DNA of 55,597 bases from assembly GCA_027593245.1 (NCBI GenBank), contig JAQCJC010000003.1, positions 1 through 55,597 on the forward strand, written 5' to 3'. Below the pieces are notes generated by a model. That model saw only the letters and a list, made by a program, of their open reading frames with translations. It searched no databases and was not told the DNA's origin. This DNA comes from Bacteroidota bacterium. Its GTDB lineage: Bacteria; Bacteroidota; Bacteroidia; Flavobacteriales; Flavobacteriaceae. Below, one piece after another: positions 8,329 through 17,337 of this stretch (its first letter is position 1; the number at the start of each line of letters is the position of its first letter). The translations under genes and the position numbers were made by a program.

Positions 8329-10068
8329 TTAAATCAATCTAATACCTGATTCTATTAATCTACCTAATTCCGGTTTGTTTTGAACGATTTCAGCTAAGTG
8401 TTTTTTGATCTTGAGAATTAAGCTACGATCTTGCGCAAGTTCCAAAAGTTCAATTTGAAGTAACCAGTCGGTTTTGTGATTTTTAATTAGTATTTCAAAA
8501 ACTTTTTCCAAATCGCTCGACGAGAAACGCTTAGTTGTTCTATAAGACCGAACACTTTGGTAGAGCTGTTCAAGGGCTATATTTTTTGGCTTTTTCTTGG
8601 TTTTAATTGTTTTGGTCTTTGACACCGCATATAGGTTTGGAAAAGAGCTGCTGTCTGCCGCACCCGCAAACGCAGAAACAATGTTATTTCCAATAGCCAT
8701 GTCAAAGACCCCAAATTCAGGTTTAAAAAGAACCTCTTTACCATAGCGTACTGTACAATCCTTCAGCTGTATTAGCATGATTTTACCTTTTACATTTCTT
8801 ATGCCTGTAATGTTTAACCCTTCGACCGTTATACCGCTCTCAAATTCGAAAGCTAAGCGCTGACCGTCGTATAAATTATACGCCTTTAGGTCTACTGGGG
8901 TCATGTTTTCAATCGGAAGGTTGACGCTTTTCAACATACCCAACGGAGAGCTGTATCCATCTTTGTGTGTTTTAATTCCATGACCAATAAGCTCTTTATC
9001 TCTGTACGCCAGAGCTGTAGGGCCATCAGTTTTAAAGTAGATAACCTCCCTATCATCGTTCAGGATCATTTGGGTAAATACTCCGGAAACCTGCAACCCT
9101 GTACTCAGTTCAACTGTACCTATAGCTTTTGAATCAATAAGCTTCTGTAGGCCTTTATACCCTCCTTTTCTTATACTTAGTGTATTAGCAAGTTCTTCAA
9201 GCACTTCCATTAAGTATGCAAAATTTGGCGTTACAAAAAGTTGAGGTTGGGGTTTTGTGATATCAAAACCCACCTGAGCTACATCAACTGAGTAAGGTAT
9301 TTTTTCAACATCATCACGCATACACCATTCGCTTTCCCCGATTGAGGACAACAAGCCAGCGCCATATATTTTAGGATTATTCATTTCTCCTATTAAGCCG
9401 TATTCAACACTCCACCACTGCATATTTCTTATTTGCGCCATTTCCGAGTACTCTTCGTGTTGCTTTTGAAGGACGTTAACATCTAGTTCCGCGGCATCAA
9501 TATCTTTTTGTTTTACTCCGGGCGCTTCTTTTAGAATAGAAAGTTTACGCACCGCTTCATACAGATCAATATCGTATTTAGAAAGAATAGCTTTTGCACC
9601 AATTTCACCAAGACGCCTTAAAAATTCTGCATAATCAGGATTTGCAATGATTGGCGCATGACCAGACGCCTCATGAATAATGTCGGGTGCTGGCGTATAC
9701 TCAATATGTTCGAGCTGTCTAATATCTGAAGCAATAACAAGTATCTTATTAGCCTGAAACTCCATAAAGGCATTGGGCGGAATAAAACCATCGACAGCAA
9801 CAGCCGCCCAACCAATATCTTTAAGGATGCGATTCATTCCGTAGATGTTTGGAATTGACTCGACGAGAACCCCCGTTTTTTTTAGTCCACCAATATAAGA
9901 TTGGTGCGCAACATCTTTTAGGTAAGAGATGTTTTTTCTCATAACATATCGCCATACTGCTTGGTTAATTGGCGTATACTCCTCATAATTCTGTGGTGCG
10001 ATAAATTGTTTTAAATGAGCTGGAAGCCGTTCAATAACTTCTTCGGAATAAGCAGCAATAGGTGTCAT
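8329..10068 (-). CDS. phhA: phenylalanine 4-monooxygenase (aromatic amino acid hydroxylase), long form
   Basis: The N-terminal half matches the pterin-dependent aromatic amino acid hydroxylase fold, which hydroxylates phenylalanine to tyrosine using O2 and a tetrahydropterin. Fe(II) ligands are visible as H132 and H137 in DIIHEASGHAPI, and E222 in WWSVEYGLIGE. The protein is 579 residues, roughly twice the length of proteobacterial PhhA (~260-300). After about residue 300 it continues with a beta-rich region (TVELSTGLQVSGVFTQMIL, GITVEGLNITGIRNVKG) and a lysine-rich helical end. The extra C-terminal half has no function I can name. Tyrosine or tryptophan could be alternative substrates, but phenylalanine is the default for bacterial members. 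Confidence 0.9.
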   Translation of the reverse strand: MTPIAAYSEEVIERLPAHLKQFIAPQNYEEYTPINQAVWRYVMRKNISYLKDVAHQSYIGGLKKTGVLVESIPNIYGMNRILKDIGWAAVAVDGFIPPNAFMEFQANKILVIASDIRQLEHIEYTPAPDIIHEASGHAPIIANPDYAEFLRRLGEIGAKAILSKYDIDLYEAVRKLSILKEAPGVKQKDIDAAELDVNVLQKQHEEYSEMAQIRNMQWWSVEYGLIGEMNNPKIYGAGLLSSIGESEWCMRDDVEKIPYSVDVAQVGFDITKPQPQLFVTPNFAYLMEVLEELANTLSIRKGGYKGLQKLIDSKAIGTVELSTGLQVSGVFTQMILNDDREVIYFKTDGPTALAYRDKELIGHGIKTHKDGYSSPLGMLKSVNLPIENMTPVDLKAYNLYDGQRLAFEFESGITVEGLNITGIRNVKGKIMLIQLKDCTVRYGKEVLFKPEFGVFDMAIGNNIVSAFAGAADSSSFPNLYAVSKTKTIKTKKKPKNIALEQLYQSVRSYRTTKRFSSSDLEKVFEILIKNHKTDWLLQIELLELAQDRSLILKIKKHLAEIVQNKPELGRLIESGIRLI

Positions 10069-10147
10069 AATTATCTAATTTAAACACAAAAACAAGAGGT
10101 TTTAATGTGAAAGTTGAACTTGAGACTGCCACTAATTTAGTGAAATT

Positions 10148-11059
10148 TTAGAGATTTTCTTTTGTTTTTAAAAGCACGCTCTGATTAATATCAAGTGGCA
10201 AAGGATGATTGAAATAAATGATTTGGCCGTCCGCTTCCGCTTCAATCATATAGTGTGTTCCTTTAAAATAATTATGCTTTATATGTGCTTTAATTGACCC
10301 TTGTTCTGAAATTTCAATTTGATGTGCGTAATAAATAACATTGTTAAGGATGCAATAGTCAGAAAAAAAAGCAGCAACCAAATCATGTTGTGGGTCTATA
10401 TAGAGTTTTTTAGGCGGGCCTTTAAGAATTATTTTTCCGTCATTCAAAACGGCCATATGGTCAGCAAAGGCCAACACGTCATTTTTGTCGTGAGTTGCAA
10501 CAACACAAGTAATTTGTTTGGCTTTTAAGAACTGAAATAAACTCTTTCGTAATGATTGTTTTTTAAAGTTATCAATATGACTGAACGGTTCGTCCAATAA
10601 AAGAACTTCTGGCTGTTTAGCTATGGCTTTAGCTAAGGCCACGCGTTGTTTTTGACCACCACTGAGTAGCTTTACTTTAGTAGAGCTAAATTCTTCTAAT
10701 TCAACGACTTCTAGCAATTCCTTGATGCGTTTTTCTTTTGGATAGAAATTTGAGAGATGGGTTCCTATGTTTTCACTTACTGTTATGAAAGGCATTAGGT
10801 CGAATTCTTGTGCAACATATTTCATGAATCCATGCCCCACAACGAGCTTGTCTTTTGGACCTAACACAGCTGAACCGTTCCACAAAATTTTGCCCTCATC
10901 TAGGTCGTACTCTCCGTAAATTAGTTTTAAAAGCGTACTTTTCCCTGATCCACTTTCGCCAACAATTGCGAGACAATCTCCTTGTTTAACATGAAGGGAA
11001 ATTCCGGAAAGTATTTGACTTTTTTCGTAGCCAAAAGAAATATTTTTAATCGATAGCAT
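10148..11059 (-). CDS. ABC transporter ATP-binding protein with TOBE-like tail
   Basis: This ATPase subunit has Walker A GESGSGKST (residues 34-42), ABC signature LSGGQKQR, Walker B VLLLDEPFSHID and the switch histidine in VVATHDKND. After ~residue 225 there is a beta-rich region (IYYAHQIEISEQGSIKAHI, KGTHYMIEAEADGQIIYF) resembling the TOBE domain of importer ATPases such as those for iron, molybdate or polyamines. No permease or binding protein lies beside it, so its transporter is encoded elsewhere or it works differently. The start ATG overlaps the asd stop codon (TAATG), indicating translational coupling with asd. Confidence 0.9.
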   Translation of the reverse strand: MLSIKNISFGYEKSQILSGISLHVKQGDCLAIVGESGSGKSTLLKLIYGEYDLDEGKILWNGSAVLGPKDKLVVGHGFMKYVAQEFDLMPFITVSENIGTHLSNFYPKEKRIKELLEVVELEEFSSTKVKLLSGGQKQRVALAKAIAKQPEVLLLDEPFSHIDNFKKQSLRKSLFQFLKAKQITCVVATHDKNDVLAFADHMAVLNDGKIILKGPPKKLYIDPQHDLVAAFFSDYCILNNVIYYAHQIEISEQGSIKAHIKHNYFKGTHYMIEAEADGQIIYFNHPLPLDINQSVLLKTKENL

Positions 11060-12057
11060 TATGTGGCTGAGCTAAACACATGCTCTACCATATATTCAGC
11101 AATTTGAATGGCGTTGGTTGCTGCCCCCTTTCTCAAGTTATCAGCAACAATCCACATATTTAGTGTATTGGCTTGGCTCTCGTCTCGTCGAATTCTCCCC
11201 ACAAAAACATCGTCCTTATTGTGCGCCAGTATGGGCATAGGGTAGGTATTGGTTTCAGGGTTGTCCTGTACAGTCACACCTGGCATTTCATCAAGAATGC
11301 TGCGCACATCATTAAGCTTGAAATCTTCTTCAAATTGAACATTTACAGCCTCAGAATGTCCACCTGCTGTAGGTATTCTAACAGCAGTTGCAGTTATGGC
11401 AAAAGAATCGTCACCCAATATCTTTTGCGGCTCATTTGCCAGTTTCATCTCTTCTTTTGTGTATCCATTCTCTAGGAAAACATCACAGTGTGGAAGCGCA
11501 TTTTTAAAAATTTGATACGGGTAGGCCATTTCTTCACTTTTTCCATGGATTTCATTTTCCATTTGCCGCACGGCCTTCACACCAGTTCCCGAAACAGATT
11601 GATAAGTAGAGACAATAACGCGCTTCATTTTATAACGCTCATGCAGTGGCGCCAAAGCCATAACTAACTGAATCGTAGAGCAGTTTGGGTTTGCAATTAT
11701 TTTATCTTCACCCGTAATGACATTTGCATTTATTTCCGGCACAACAAGCTTTTTGGTTGGATCCATACGCCAAGCCGAAGAGTTATCAATCACTACACAA
11801 TCAACTTCAGCAAATTTTGGCGCCCATGCCAATGAAGTATCACCACCTGCCGAAAAAATAGCAATGTCTGGTTTAAGCTCAACGGCGGTTTCCAAACCAA
11901 CGATCTTATGCTCATTGCCTTTAAATAAAACAGATTTTCCAACACTGCGCTCAGATGCTACAGGGATAAGTTCTGTAACAGGAAAGTTTCGCTCTTCCAA
12001 TAACTTCATCATGATGGTTCCGACCATGCCCGTTGCGCCTACGACTGCTATTTTCAT
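11059..12057 (-). CDS. asd: aspartate-semialdehyde dehydrogenase
   Basis: Asd reduces aspartyl-4-phosphate to aspartate-4-semialdehyde with NADPH, the branch point to lysine/diaminopimelate, threonine and methionine. The Rossmann start KIAVVGATGMVGTIMMKLL, the catalytic C126 in ANPNCSTIQ, and the downstream blocks GTGVKAVRQMENE and RIPTAGGHSEAVNV are diagnostic. The length of 332 residues is typical of the Gram-positive-like branch found in Bacteroidota. It is followed with a 1-base overlap by the ABC ATPase gene. No exact TAnnTTTG box was found in its 110-base leader. Confidence 0.96.
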   Translation of the reverse strand: MKIAVVGATGMVGTIMMKLLEERNFPVTELIPVASERSVGKSVLFKGNEHKIVGLETAVELKPDIAIFSAGGDTSLAWAPKFAEVDCVVIDNSSAWRMDPTKKLVVPEINANVITGEDKIIANPNCSTIQLVMALAPLHERYKMKRVIVSTYQSVSGTGVKAVRQMENEIHGKSEEMAYPYQIFKNALPHCDVFLENGYTKEEMKLANEPQKILGDDSFAITATAVRIPTAGGHSEAVNVQFEEDFKLNDVRSILDEMPGVTVQDNPETNTYPMPILAHNKDDVFVGRIRRDESQANTLNMWIVADNLRKGAATNAIQIAEYMVEHVFSSAT

Positions 12058-12167
12058 TTTGTAACACTTAAAAAATTAGGCCATAAAATTACTAAATAAG
12101 CACTGACTTTTCTTTAAATTTTACACATAAAAAAAGGCGGTCATGCATTCATTCTTTAAAAAACCAG

Positions 12168-12551
12168 CTATTTTTTTAATAAATCTCTAACTTCAGACAA
12201 AAGATCGTTGTCAGAGGGACCAGTGGAAATGTCCTCCTCTTTCCGTTTTAAAGCGTTTATTCCTTTGATGATTAGGAACATGACGAAAGCAACGATGATA
12301 AAATCAATGAGATAGGTAATAAAGTTCCCCCATAATATAGCGGACTCACCTTCAATAACACCATTATTGTTTACAACGCCCTCTTGAATAATGTACTTTA
12401 GGTCTTTAAGGTTTGCGTTAAAAATAAGACCAACTAACGGAGAAATAATTCCGCCTGTAAAGCTGGTGACAACATCTTTGAATGCTGCACCCATAACAAA
12501 GGCAACAGCGATATCCACCAGACTGCCTTTCATTGCAAATTCTTTGAACAT
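12168..12551 (-). CDS. mscL: large-conductance mechanosensitive channel
   Basis: MscL opens under membrane tension to release solutes during hypo-osmotic shock. The 127-residue protein has the conserved N-terminus FKEFAMKGSLVDIAVAFVMGAAF (amphipathic helix and pore-lining TM1), the periplasmic loop with the family phrase GNFITYLIDFIIVAFVMFLII forming TM2, and a charged C-terminal helix. The length fits the family. It stands alone between alr and asd on the same strand. Confidence 0.97.
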   Translation of the reverse strand: MFKEFAMKGSLVDIAVAFVMGAAFKDVVTSFTGGIISPLVGLIFNANLKDLKYIIQEGVVNNNGVIEGESAILWGNFITYLIDFIIVAFVMFLIIKGINALKRKEEDISTGPSDNDLLSEVRDLLKK

Positions 12552-12614
12552 AGGTTTTAGATTTTGGGTTAAATAATAGTTACTAACTTATCTAAATCTA
12601 GGCAGAAAACCAAA

Positions 12615-13718
12615 TTATTCTGTTATGAAGACGCGTTTTACGCGTTGAGAAACTGCCGTTAGGAGTTCATACGGTATTGTATTTCCAGCTTTAGAAAAAT
12701 CCTCAGCAGTATTTTCTTGATCAAACAAAACAACCTCATCCCCCTCTTCACACTCAATGTTTGTAACATCTACCATAATCATATCCATACATACATTTCC
12801 AACAATAGGAGCTTTTTGGCCGCTCAAGTATACCACCCCCACGCCGTTCCCATATTGTCTACTAATTCCATCGGCGTGCCCTACAGGCAAGGTAGCAATC
12901 CTAAGGTCTTGAGTTGCTTTAAATGCTCTGTTGTAGCCAACAGTTTCTTCTTTATTAACTGTATGTATTTGAGAAATTACAGTTTTGAGCGTAGTAACAG
13001 GAATAAATCTACTTTTGTCTTTTTGCATATTATCGTATCCGTACAGACCTATCCCGCAGCGCACCATATCAAACTGAGCCTCTGGAAAATTCACTACCCC
13101 CGAAGTATTACAAAGATGCTTGATAAAAGGATAACCGCATAGGTTCTGAAATTGCTTAGTAATGGATTTAAAGCGTGTAATTTGAGCCTGTGTAAAGGCG
13201 GTCTCTTTCAGGTCTTCACTTGCGGCTAGGTGAGAAAACACAGACCGCACCTTAATGGAATTATAAGCCTTTATGATGTCTGTTACTTTAATTAGCTCAG
13301 GCTCTTGAAATCCCAAACGATTTAATCCTGTATTAAACTTGATGTGCACAGGGACGTTCTTTTGGCGATTAGCCTCTGCAATCTCTGCGAACTCTGCCAG
13401 TGTTTTAAAGCTATACAAACTAGGCTCAAGATTATGGGCAAGGATCATATTAAAGTTGATTGGCTGAGGATGAAGCACTAGAATTGGTGTTTGTATCCCA
13501 GCCTTTCTTAGTGCAACTCCTTCACTTACGTAGGCAACGGCAAAATAATCTACCCCCAAAGCCACAAGTTGATGCGCTATTTGTACCGCGTCATTGCCAT
13601 AGGCAAACGCCTTAACAACAGCGAGCAGCATGGTGTTATTGTTTATTTTTTCTCGGAGAAGGCTAAAGTTATTTTTTAGCGCAGCAAGGTTTATTTCTAA
13701 TGTTGTTTCGCCCACCAC
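12615..13718 (-). CDS. alr: alanine racemase
   Basis: Alr interconverts L- and D-alanine for peptidoglycan with pyridoxal phosphate. The PLP lysine is K36 in AVVKAFAYGND; the usual AYGHG has become AYGND, which probably does not affect the Schiff-base lysine. The second catalytic tyrosine lies in TVGYNRAF. Substrate-binding blocks SHLAASED and CMDMIMVDVT are present. The 367-residue protein is stand-alone, not the MurF-Alr fusion seen in many other Bacteroidota. The start codon is GTG at 13718, followed by a second GTG; tdk ends 5 bases upstream, so the two form an operon. Confidence 0.95.
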   Translation of the reverse strand: MVGETTLEINLAALKNNFSLLREKINNNTMLLAVVKAFAYGNDAVQIAHQLVALGVDYFAVAYVSEGVALRKAGIQTPILVLHPQPINFNMILAHNLEPSLYSFKTLAEFAEIAEANRQKNVPVHIKFNTGLNRLGFQEPELIKVTDIIKAYNSIKVRSVFSHLAASEDLKETAFTQAQITRFKSITKQFQNLCGYPFIKHLCNTSGVVNFPEAQFDMVRCGIGLYGYDNMQKDKSRFIPVTTLKTVISQIHTVNKEETVGYNRAFKATQDLRIATLPVGHADGISRQYGNGVGVVYLSGQKAPIVGNVCMDMIMVDVTNIECEEGDEVVLFDQENTAEDFSKAGNTIPYELLTAVSQRVKRVFITE

Positions 13719-13723
13719 AAGTA

Positions 13724-14365
13724 TTAATTTTCGGTCTTATTATCCGCTATATTTTCAGGGTCTACAACTTTAATACCTTTTATCTTTTCCTCAGTCATAG
13801 CTTTGTAAAATGCGCCACGACTAAGCGGCTCATATTCGTTTACTTCACCTAAGAGCACAAGCTTATCGTCATTTAATTTGCGGAAGCTATACTGGGCCAA
13901 GTTTCCTGTTCTTGTGCAAACAGCGTGCACTTTAGTGACATATTCGGCTGTAGCCATAAGATTAGGCATAGGGCCGAATGGGTTGCCTTTAAAGTCCATA
14001 TCTAACCCCGCAACAATTACACGAATCCCTTTATTGGCCAACACATTACAGACCCTTACTATTTCGTCATCAAAAAATTGAGCTTCGTCTATACCCACCA
14101 CATCACAGCCATCAGCAAGAAGCGGGATATTGGAAGCAGCAGGCACTGGCGTTGATCGAATTTCGTTAGCGTCGTGAGAAATAACACGTTCGTCGTCGTA
14201 GCGGACATCTATTGCCGGCTTAAATATTTCAACTTTTTGTTTGGCAAATTGAGCACGTTTTAGGCGACGAATCAACTCTTCTGTTTTTCCAGAAAACATG
14301 GATCCACAGATGACTTCAATCCATCCAAATTGTTCTTTAGGGTTTACTGTATTTTCAAGAAACAT
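13724..14365 (-). CDS. tdk: thymidine kinase (type II)
   Basis: Tdk phosphorylates thymidine to dTMP in pyrimidine salvage. The P-loop is [16 protein letters not shown] (residues ~19-34), and the Walker B/catalytic region is GIDEAQFF, with E94 as the likely general base. The lasso region contains [29 protein letters not shown]. Type II enzymes normally hold a structural zinc with four Cys/His ligands in and before this lasso. Here only C150 (AVCTRTG) remains and the later pair is missing, so the domain is probably zinc-free. The 213-residue length is normal. alr follows after 5 bases. Confidence 0.95.
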   Translation of the reverse strand: MFLENTVNPKEQFGWIEVICGSMFSGKTEELIRRLKRAQFAKQKVEIFKPAIDVRYDDERVISHDANEIRSTPVPAASNIPLLADGCDVVGIDEAQFFDDEIVRVCNVLANKGIRVIVAGLDMDFKGNPFGPMPNLMATAEYVTKVHAVCTRTGNLAQYSFRKLNDDKLVLLGEVNEYEPLSRGAFYKAMTEEKIKGIKVVDPENIADNKTEN

Positions 14366-14481
14366 TTTGTAATTTTAACGCAGACAAATTTTTTGAATGC
14401 TTGTAATAACCGCGACGTAAATTTACTAAAAATAAAAGCATAACTCTAAAACTTATTCAATCGTATTAATTTTATTTTATA

Positions 14482-15243
14482 ATGAAAAAGAAACTCGAAT
14501 CAGAACTTATAAGCATAGCCCACCGAATCTTGAAGCTAACCGGTAAGGAAGACCTAACAAAGATGCAGAAAGAAATAGCTTTGCTCTACCAAAAAATCGT
14601 TATTTTAAATTTTTTAGAATCTCAGTTCAACGGAGAAATCCCTGATAATGTTGCCACAAGCGCATCTTTTTTTGACGCTTTAGATGAGGCATTTAATAAT
14701 AAAGTCACAGATTCTGTTGAGGTAGACGAACAAGTTTATGTTAATATTGACCATGAACAAGATGAAGCACTTATGGAGCCAGCAATAGAAAAAATAAAAG
14801 ATATTGTAGCCCAAATGCCTGAAGAAACAGCGGCGGTAGATGATTTAGTTGATGAAATAAACGATCAGCCAACAACTACACCTGTAGAACAAGACTTGTC
14901 TGCTTTATCGCCAAGCTATAATCAACTTCCTATTTTTGCCGCTGTTGATGAACAAGAAGACCCTCAAAAGCAAAATGAGTCACCCACGTCATTAAACGAA
15001 AAGCTCAAGCCGACAGGTTTTCAAATTGGACTAAATGACCGCCTAGCCTTTGTTAATCACCTTTTTGAAAACAACAATGAAGATTACGACCGAGTTATGT
15101 CTCAACTAAGTACTATGGATTCATTTGAAGAGATTTCCGACTTTATCGAAAACATTATTAAACCAGATTACAACAACTGGACAGGGAAGGAAGAGTATGA
15201 AACACGTTTTATAGACACTATTGAGAACAGGTTCAAGAGTTGA
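14482..15243 (+). CDS. conserved protein of unknown function with acidic middle
   Basis: This 253-residue protein has no enzyme motif that I recognise. It has a helical N-terminus (residues 1-55, KKKLESELISIAHRILKLTGKEDLTKMQ...), an acidic, proline- and glutamine-containing and probably disordered middle (~75-165), and a more conserved-looking C-terminal part (DRLAFVNHLFENNNEDYDRVMSQLSTMDSFEEISDF). No signal peptide or membrane segment is visible, so it should be cytoplasmic. The impression that it is common in Flavobacteriaceae next to tdk is from memory. Its 3' end overlaps the convergent lipoprotein gene by 11 bases. Confidence 0.8.
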   Translation: MKKKLESELISIAHRILKLTGKEDLTKMQKEIALLYQKIVILNFLESQFNGEIPDNVATSASFFDALDEAFNNKVTDSVEVDEQVYVNIDHEQDEALMEPAIEKIKDIVAQMPEETAAVDDLVDEINDQPTTTPVEQDLSALSPSYNQLPIFAAVDEQEDPQKQNESPTSLNEKLKPTGFQIGLNDRLAFVNHLFENNNEDYDRVMSQLSTMDSFEEISDFIENIIKPDYNNWTGKEEYETRFIDTIENRFKS

Positions 15244-16192
15244 TAAAATACAATAACTCCGAAGTTCTGTTTTGAGATCTTTTGTTTTCTTGTCTCTTTG
15301 TTTTTTGTGGACGTAATTTTTGGTTTTCAACCCCCTGTTTACCGCCCTGTATAGTTCTCATAAACGCAATATAGTTACGGCCACTATACACGTATGTTTT
15401 TTCTGAACCTGGGTGATAAAGCCTGATAGTTTCGTCGTCAATTACAGATAATTCAAAATAATCGGTACCGTAAAAAGTATAATTCAGGGTTAACCTTTTT
15501 GTGTCGCCTCCATTAATGTCCTCTACTAAATATGCTCCTGTATAGTCCCATTGAATTTGGCCAGCGTTTGAGATGTTTTCATCAATAGAGCTTTTAAAAA
15601 GAGCCTGACCCTCTGCGTTGTAAAAAAAGAGATAGTTTTCGTCATCAAATGCTGTTTCAGCACCCCCAGCTGTAGTTAGGCTGTTTTCCCAGGCCCGATA
15701 CTCTTGCAAGAAATAATCAATATTCTCAAAAAATATAGCATCATAGTCAAATGTACTGCGCTGAAAACCTCTTAAGAAGTAGGAAGTATCATTGATTGGA
15801 CTATAAAGCTCTATGGAGGAGGCGCTTACTTGGTATACTTCAAAATGCTGATGCCCATCCAAAGCGTGGTTAACGTCCAAAACGACTCCATTAGTATCAT
15901 ACACTCCAATATATACCCCAAACCCATTACCACGCTCACCAAACCCCACTAGATTATTGTTAGCATATAAACTTCCATTTAAAAAAGAGAGCGTAAATGC
16001 CATTTCAACAAAAACGGTTTGCCCATCACCCAATGTACTTTCAAGATCCACATACCAAAGATCATAACTTCCAAGAAGTTGTTCTAGCGTAACACTATTA
16101 TTCACATCAGCGGGGTGTATTTCATCATGCCCACAAGAGGTTAAAAATAAAAAAGATATAGCATATCCAAAAAGAGAATTTAGTGTTTTCAT
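15233..16192 (-). CDS. putative lipoprotein, lipocalin-like beta-rich, unknown function
   Basis: The N-terminus is a signal peptide with lipobox FLTSC, lipidated on C20, so the protein is likely anchored in the outer membrane or on the surface. The body is beta-rich with aromatic residues (LLGSYDLWYVDLESTLG, RLTLNYTFYGTDYFELSV) and appears to hold two similar units. Flavobacterial relatives exist, and as I recall some records carry an unlikely enzyme name; I see no basis for an enzymatic call. The last ~35 residues (ENQKLRPQKTKRQENKRSQN...) are strongly basic and unlike the rest, and run into the convergent neighbour. This suggests recent loss of an earlier stop codon. Confidence 0.75.
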   Translation of the reverse strand: MKTLNSLFGYAISFLFLTSCGHDEIHPADVNNSVTLEQLLGSYDLWYVDLESTLGDGQTVFVEMAFTLSFLNGSLYANNNLVGFGERGNGFGVYIGVYDTNGVVLDVNHALDGHQHFEVYQVSASSIELYSPINDTSYFLRGFQRSTFDYDAIFFENIDYFLQEYRAWENSLTTAGGAETAFDDENYLFFYNAEGQALFKSSIDENISNAGQIQWDYTGAYLVEDINGGDTKRLTLNYTFYGTDYFELSVIDDETIRLYHPGSEKTYVYSGRNYIAFMRTIQGGKQGVENQKLRPQKTKRQENKRSQNRTSELLYFINS

Positions 16193-16286
16193 AAAGTATG
16201 AGTTTAACTTATATTTTTATTTTCAAAAGACATGCCAAAAGCACATCAGCTTCACCTTTAGTGCTTTATAAGCATTAATTTTTTAG

Positions 16287-16294
16287 TATTTTTG
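16287..16294 (+). promoter_or_regulatory. possible -10 element for gpsA
   Basis: TATTTTTG matches TAnnTTTG and lies 18 bases before the gpsA ATG. No clear TTG is found at the right distance. Confidence 0.4.
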
Positions 16295-16312
16295 CTAGCA
16301 AAATCATAATAA

Positions 16313-17314
16313 ATGACGACGGAGTTGAAATACGCAGTTTTTGGAAATGGGAGTTGGGCAACAGCGATTGTAAAAATGCTATGTGAGAAAACAGCATCAA
16401 TTAGTTGGTACGTTCGTAAGCAACAAACAATTGATTACATTCAAAAAGAACAACATAACCCTTCTTATTTAAGCTCAGTATCTTTCAATACAGATCAATT
16501 AAGACTCAGTTCAGATATAAATGAGGTTGCCGCATCGGCCGACGTTCTTGTGTTTGCCATCCCCTCAGCTTTTGTGTATGCGCAATTAAAGAAACTTAAT
16601 ATAGACATTTCAACTAAAATTATTCTCTCTGCTGTGAAGGGTATTATTCCAGAGACAGGCTTGCTCGTTGGTGAGCATTTCCACCAACACAAAGCAGTCC
16701 CATTTGACCAAATTGCGGTCTTAGCGGGTCCATGCCATGCGGAGGAAGTTGCCCTCGAGCGTCTTTCGTATTTGACGGTAGCCTGTACTAACACAGCTAC
16801 AGCTACAGCTATAGCCAGCCAGCTCTCTAGTCATTATATTCAAACAAAAATTCATGATGATGTCATTGGAGCTGAATATGCAGCTATGCTGAAAAACATT
16901 TACGCCATTGCTGCTGGGATGGCGCACGGCTTAGGTTATGGAGACAATTTTCAAAGCGTACTAATGAGTAATGCAATTCGTGAAATGAAACGCTTTATTA
17001 AAAAAGTGTACAAAATGAAGCGAAAAATAAATGAAACGGTTTATCTGGGCGATCTTTTGGTTACAGGGTATTCAACTTTTTCACGAAACAGGATGTTTGG
17101 CAACATGATTGGAAAAGGATATACAGTGAAATCAGCCCAAATGGAAATGAATATGATCGCTGAAGGCTATTATGCCACAAAAAGCGCATATTTAATAAAT
17201 CAAGCGCATAAAAATTCGGCTAGAACACCGATTATTAAAATGGTTTATGATGTGCTTTATAAAGGAAAAACCCCTAAAGAAGCACTCACAGAGCTGGCTG
17301 AAAAACTCGATTAA
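16313..17314 (+). CDS. gpsA: NAD(P)H-dependent glycerol-3-phosphate dehydrogenase
   Basis: GpsA reduces dihydroxyacetone phosphate to sn-glycerol-3-phosphate, the backbone of phospholipids. The dinucleotide-binding loop is VFGNGSWATAI (residues 9-19), a variant of the usual GAGAWGTA. The catalytic-region phrase AAMLKNIYAIAAGMAHGLGYGDN contains the conserved lysine. The substrate-binding block is GDLLVTGYSTFSRNRMFG. The length of 333 residues is normal. It is convergent with pheS (23-base gap). Confidence 0.96.
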   Translation: MTTELKYAVFGNGSWATAIVKMLCEKTASISWYVRKQQTIDYIQKEQHNPSYLSSVSFNTDQLRLSSDINEVAASADVLVFAIPSAFVYAQLKKLNIDISTKIILSAVKGIIPETGLLVGEHFHQHKAVPFDQIAVLAGPCHAEEVALERLSYLTVACTNTATATAIASQLSSHYIQTKIHDDVIGAEYAAMLKNIYAIAAGMAHGLGYGDNFQSVLMSNAIREMKRFIKKVYKMKRKINETVYLGDLLVTGYSTFSRNRMFGNMIGKGYTVKSAQMEMNMIAEGYYATKSAYLINQAHKNSARTPIIKMVYDVLYKGKTPKEALTELAEKLD

Positions 17315-17337
17315 TAAGGATTGGCTTTAAAGGATGT

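Noticed and set aside
12120-12167. A-rich and GGCGG-containing stretch between mscL and asd as a terminator
   Set aside because: I could not pair it into a convincing stem of 6 or more bases followed by a T-run.
12717-13142. 141-residue + strand ORF inside alr
   Set aside because: It is fully antisense to a well-supported alanine racemase gene, with His/Asn-rich composition and no recognisable domain.
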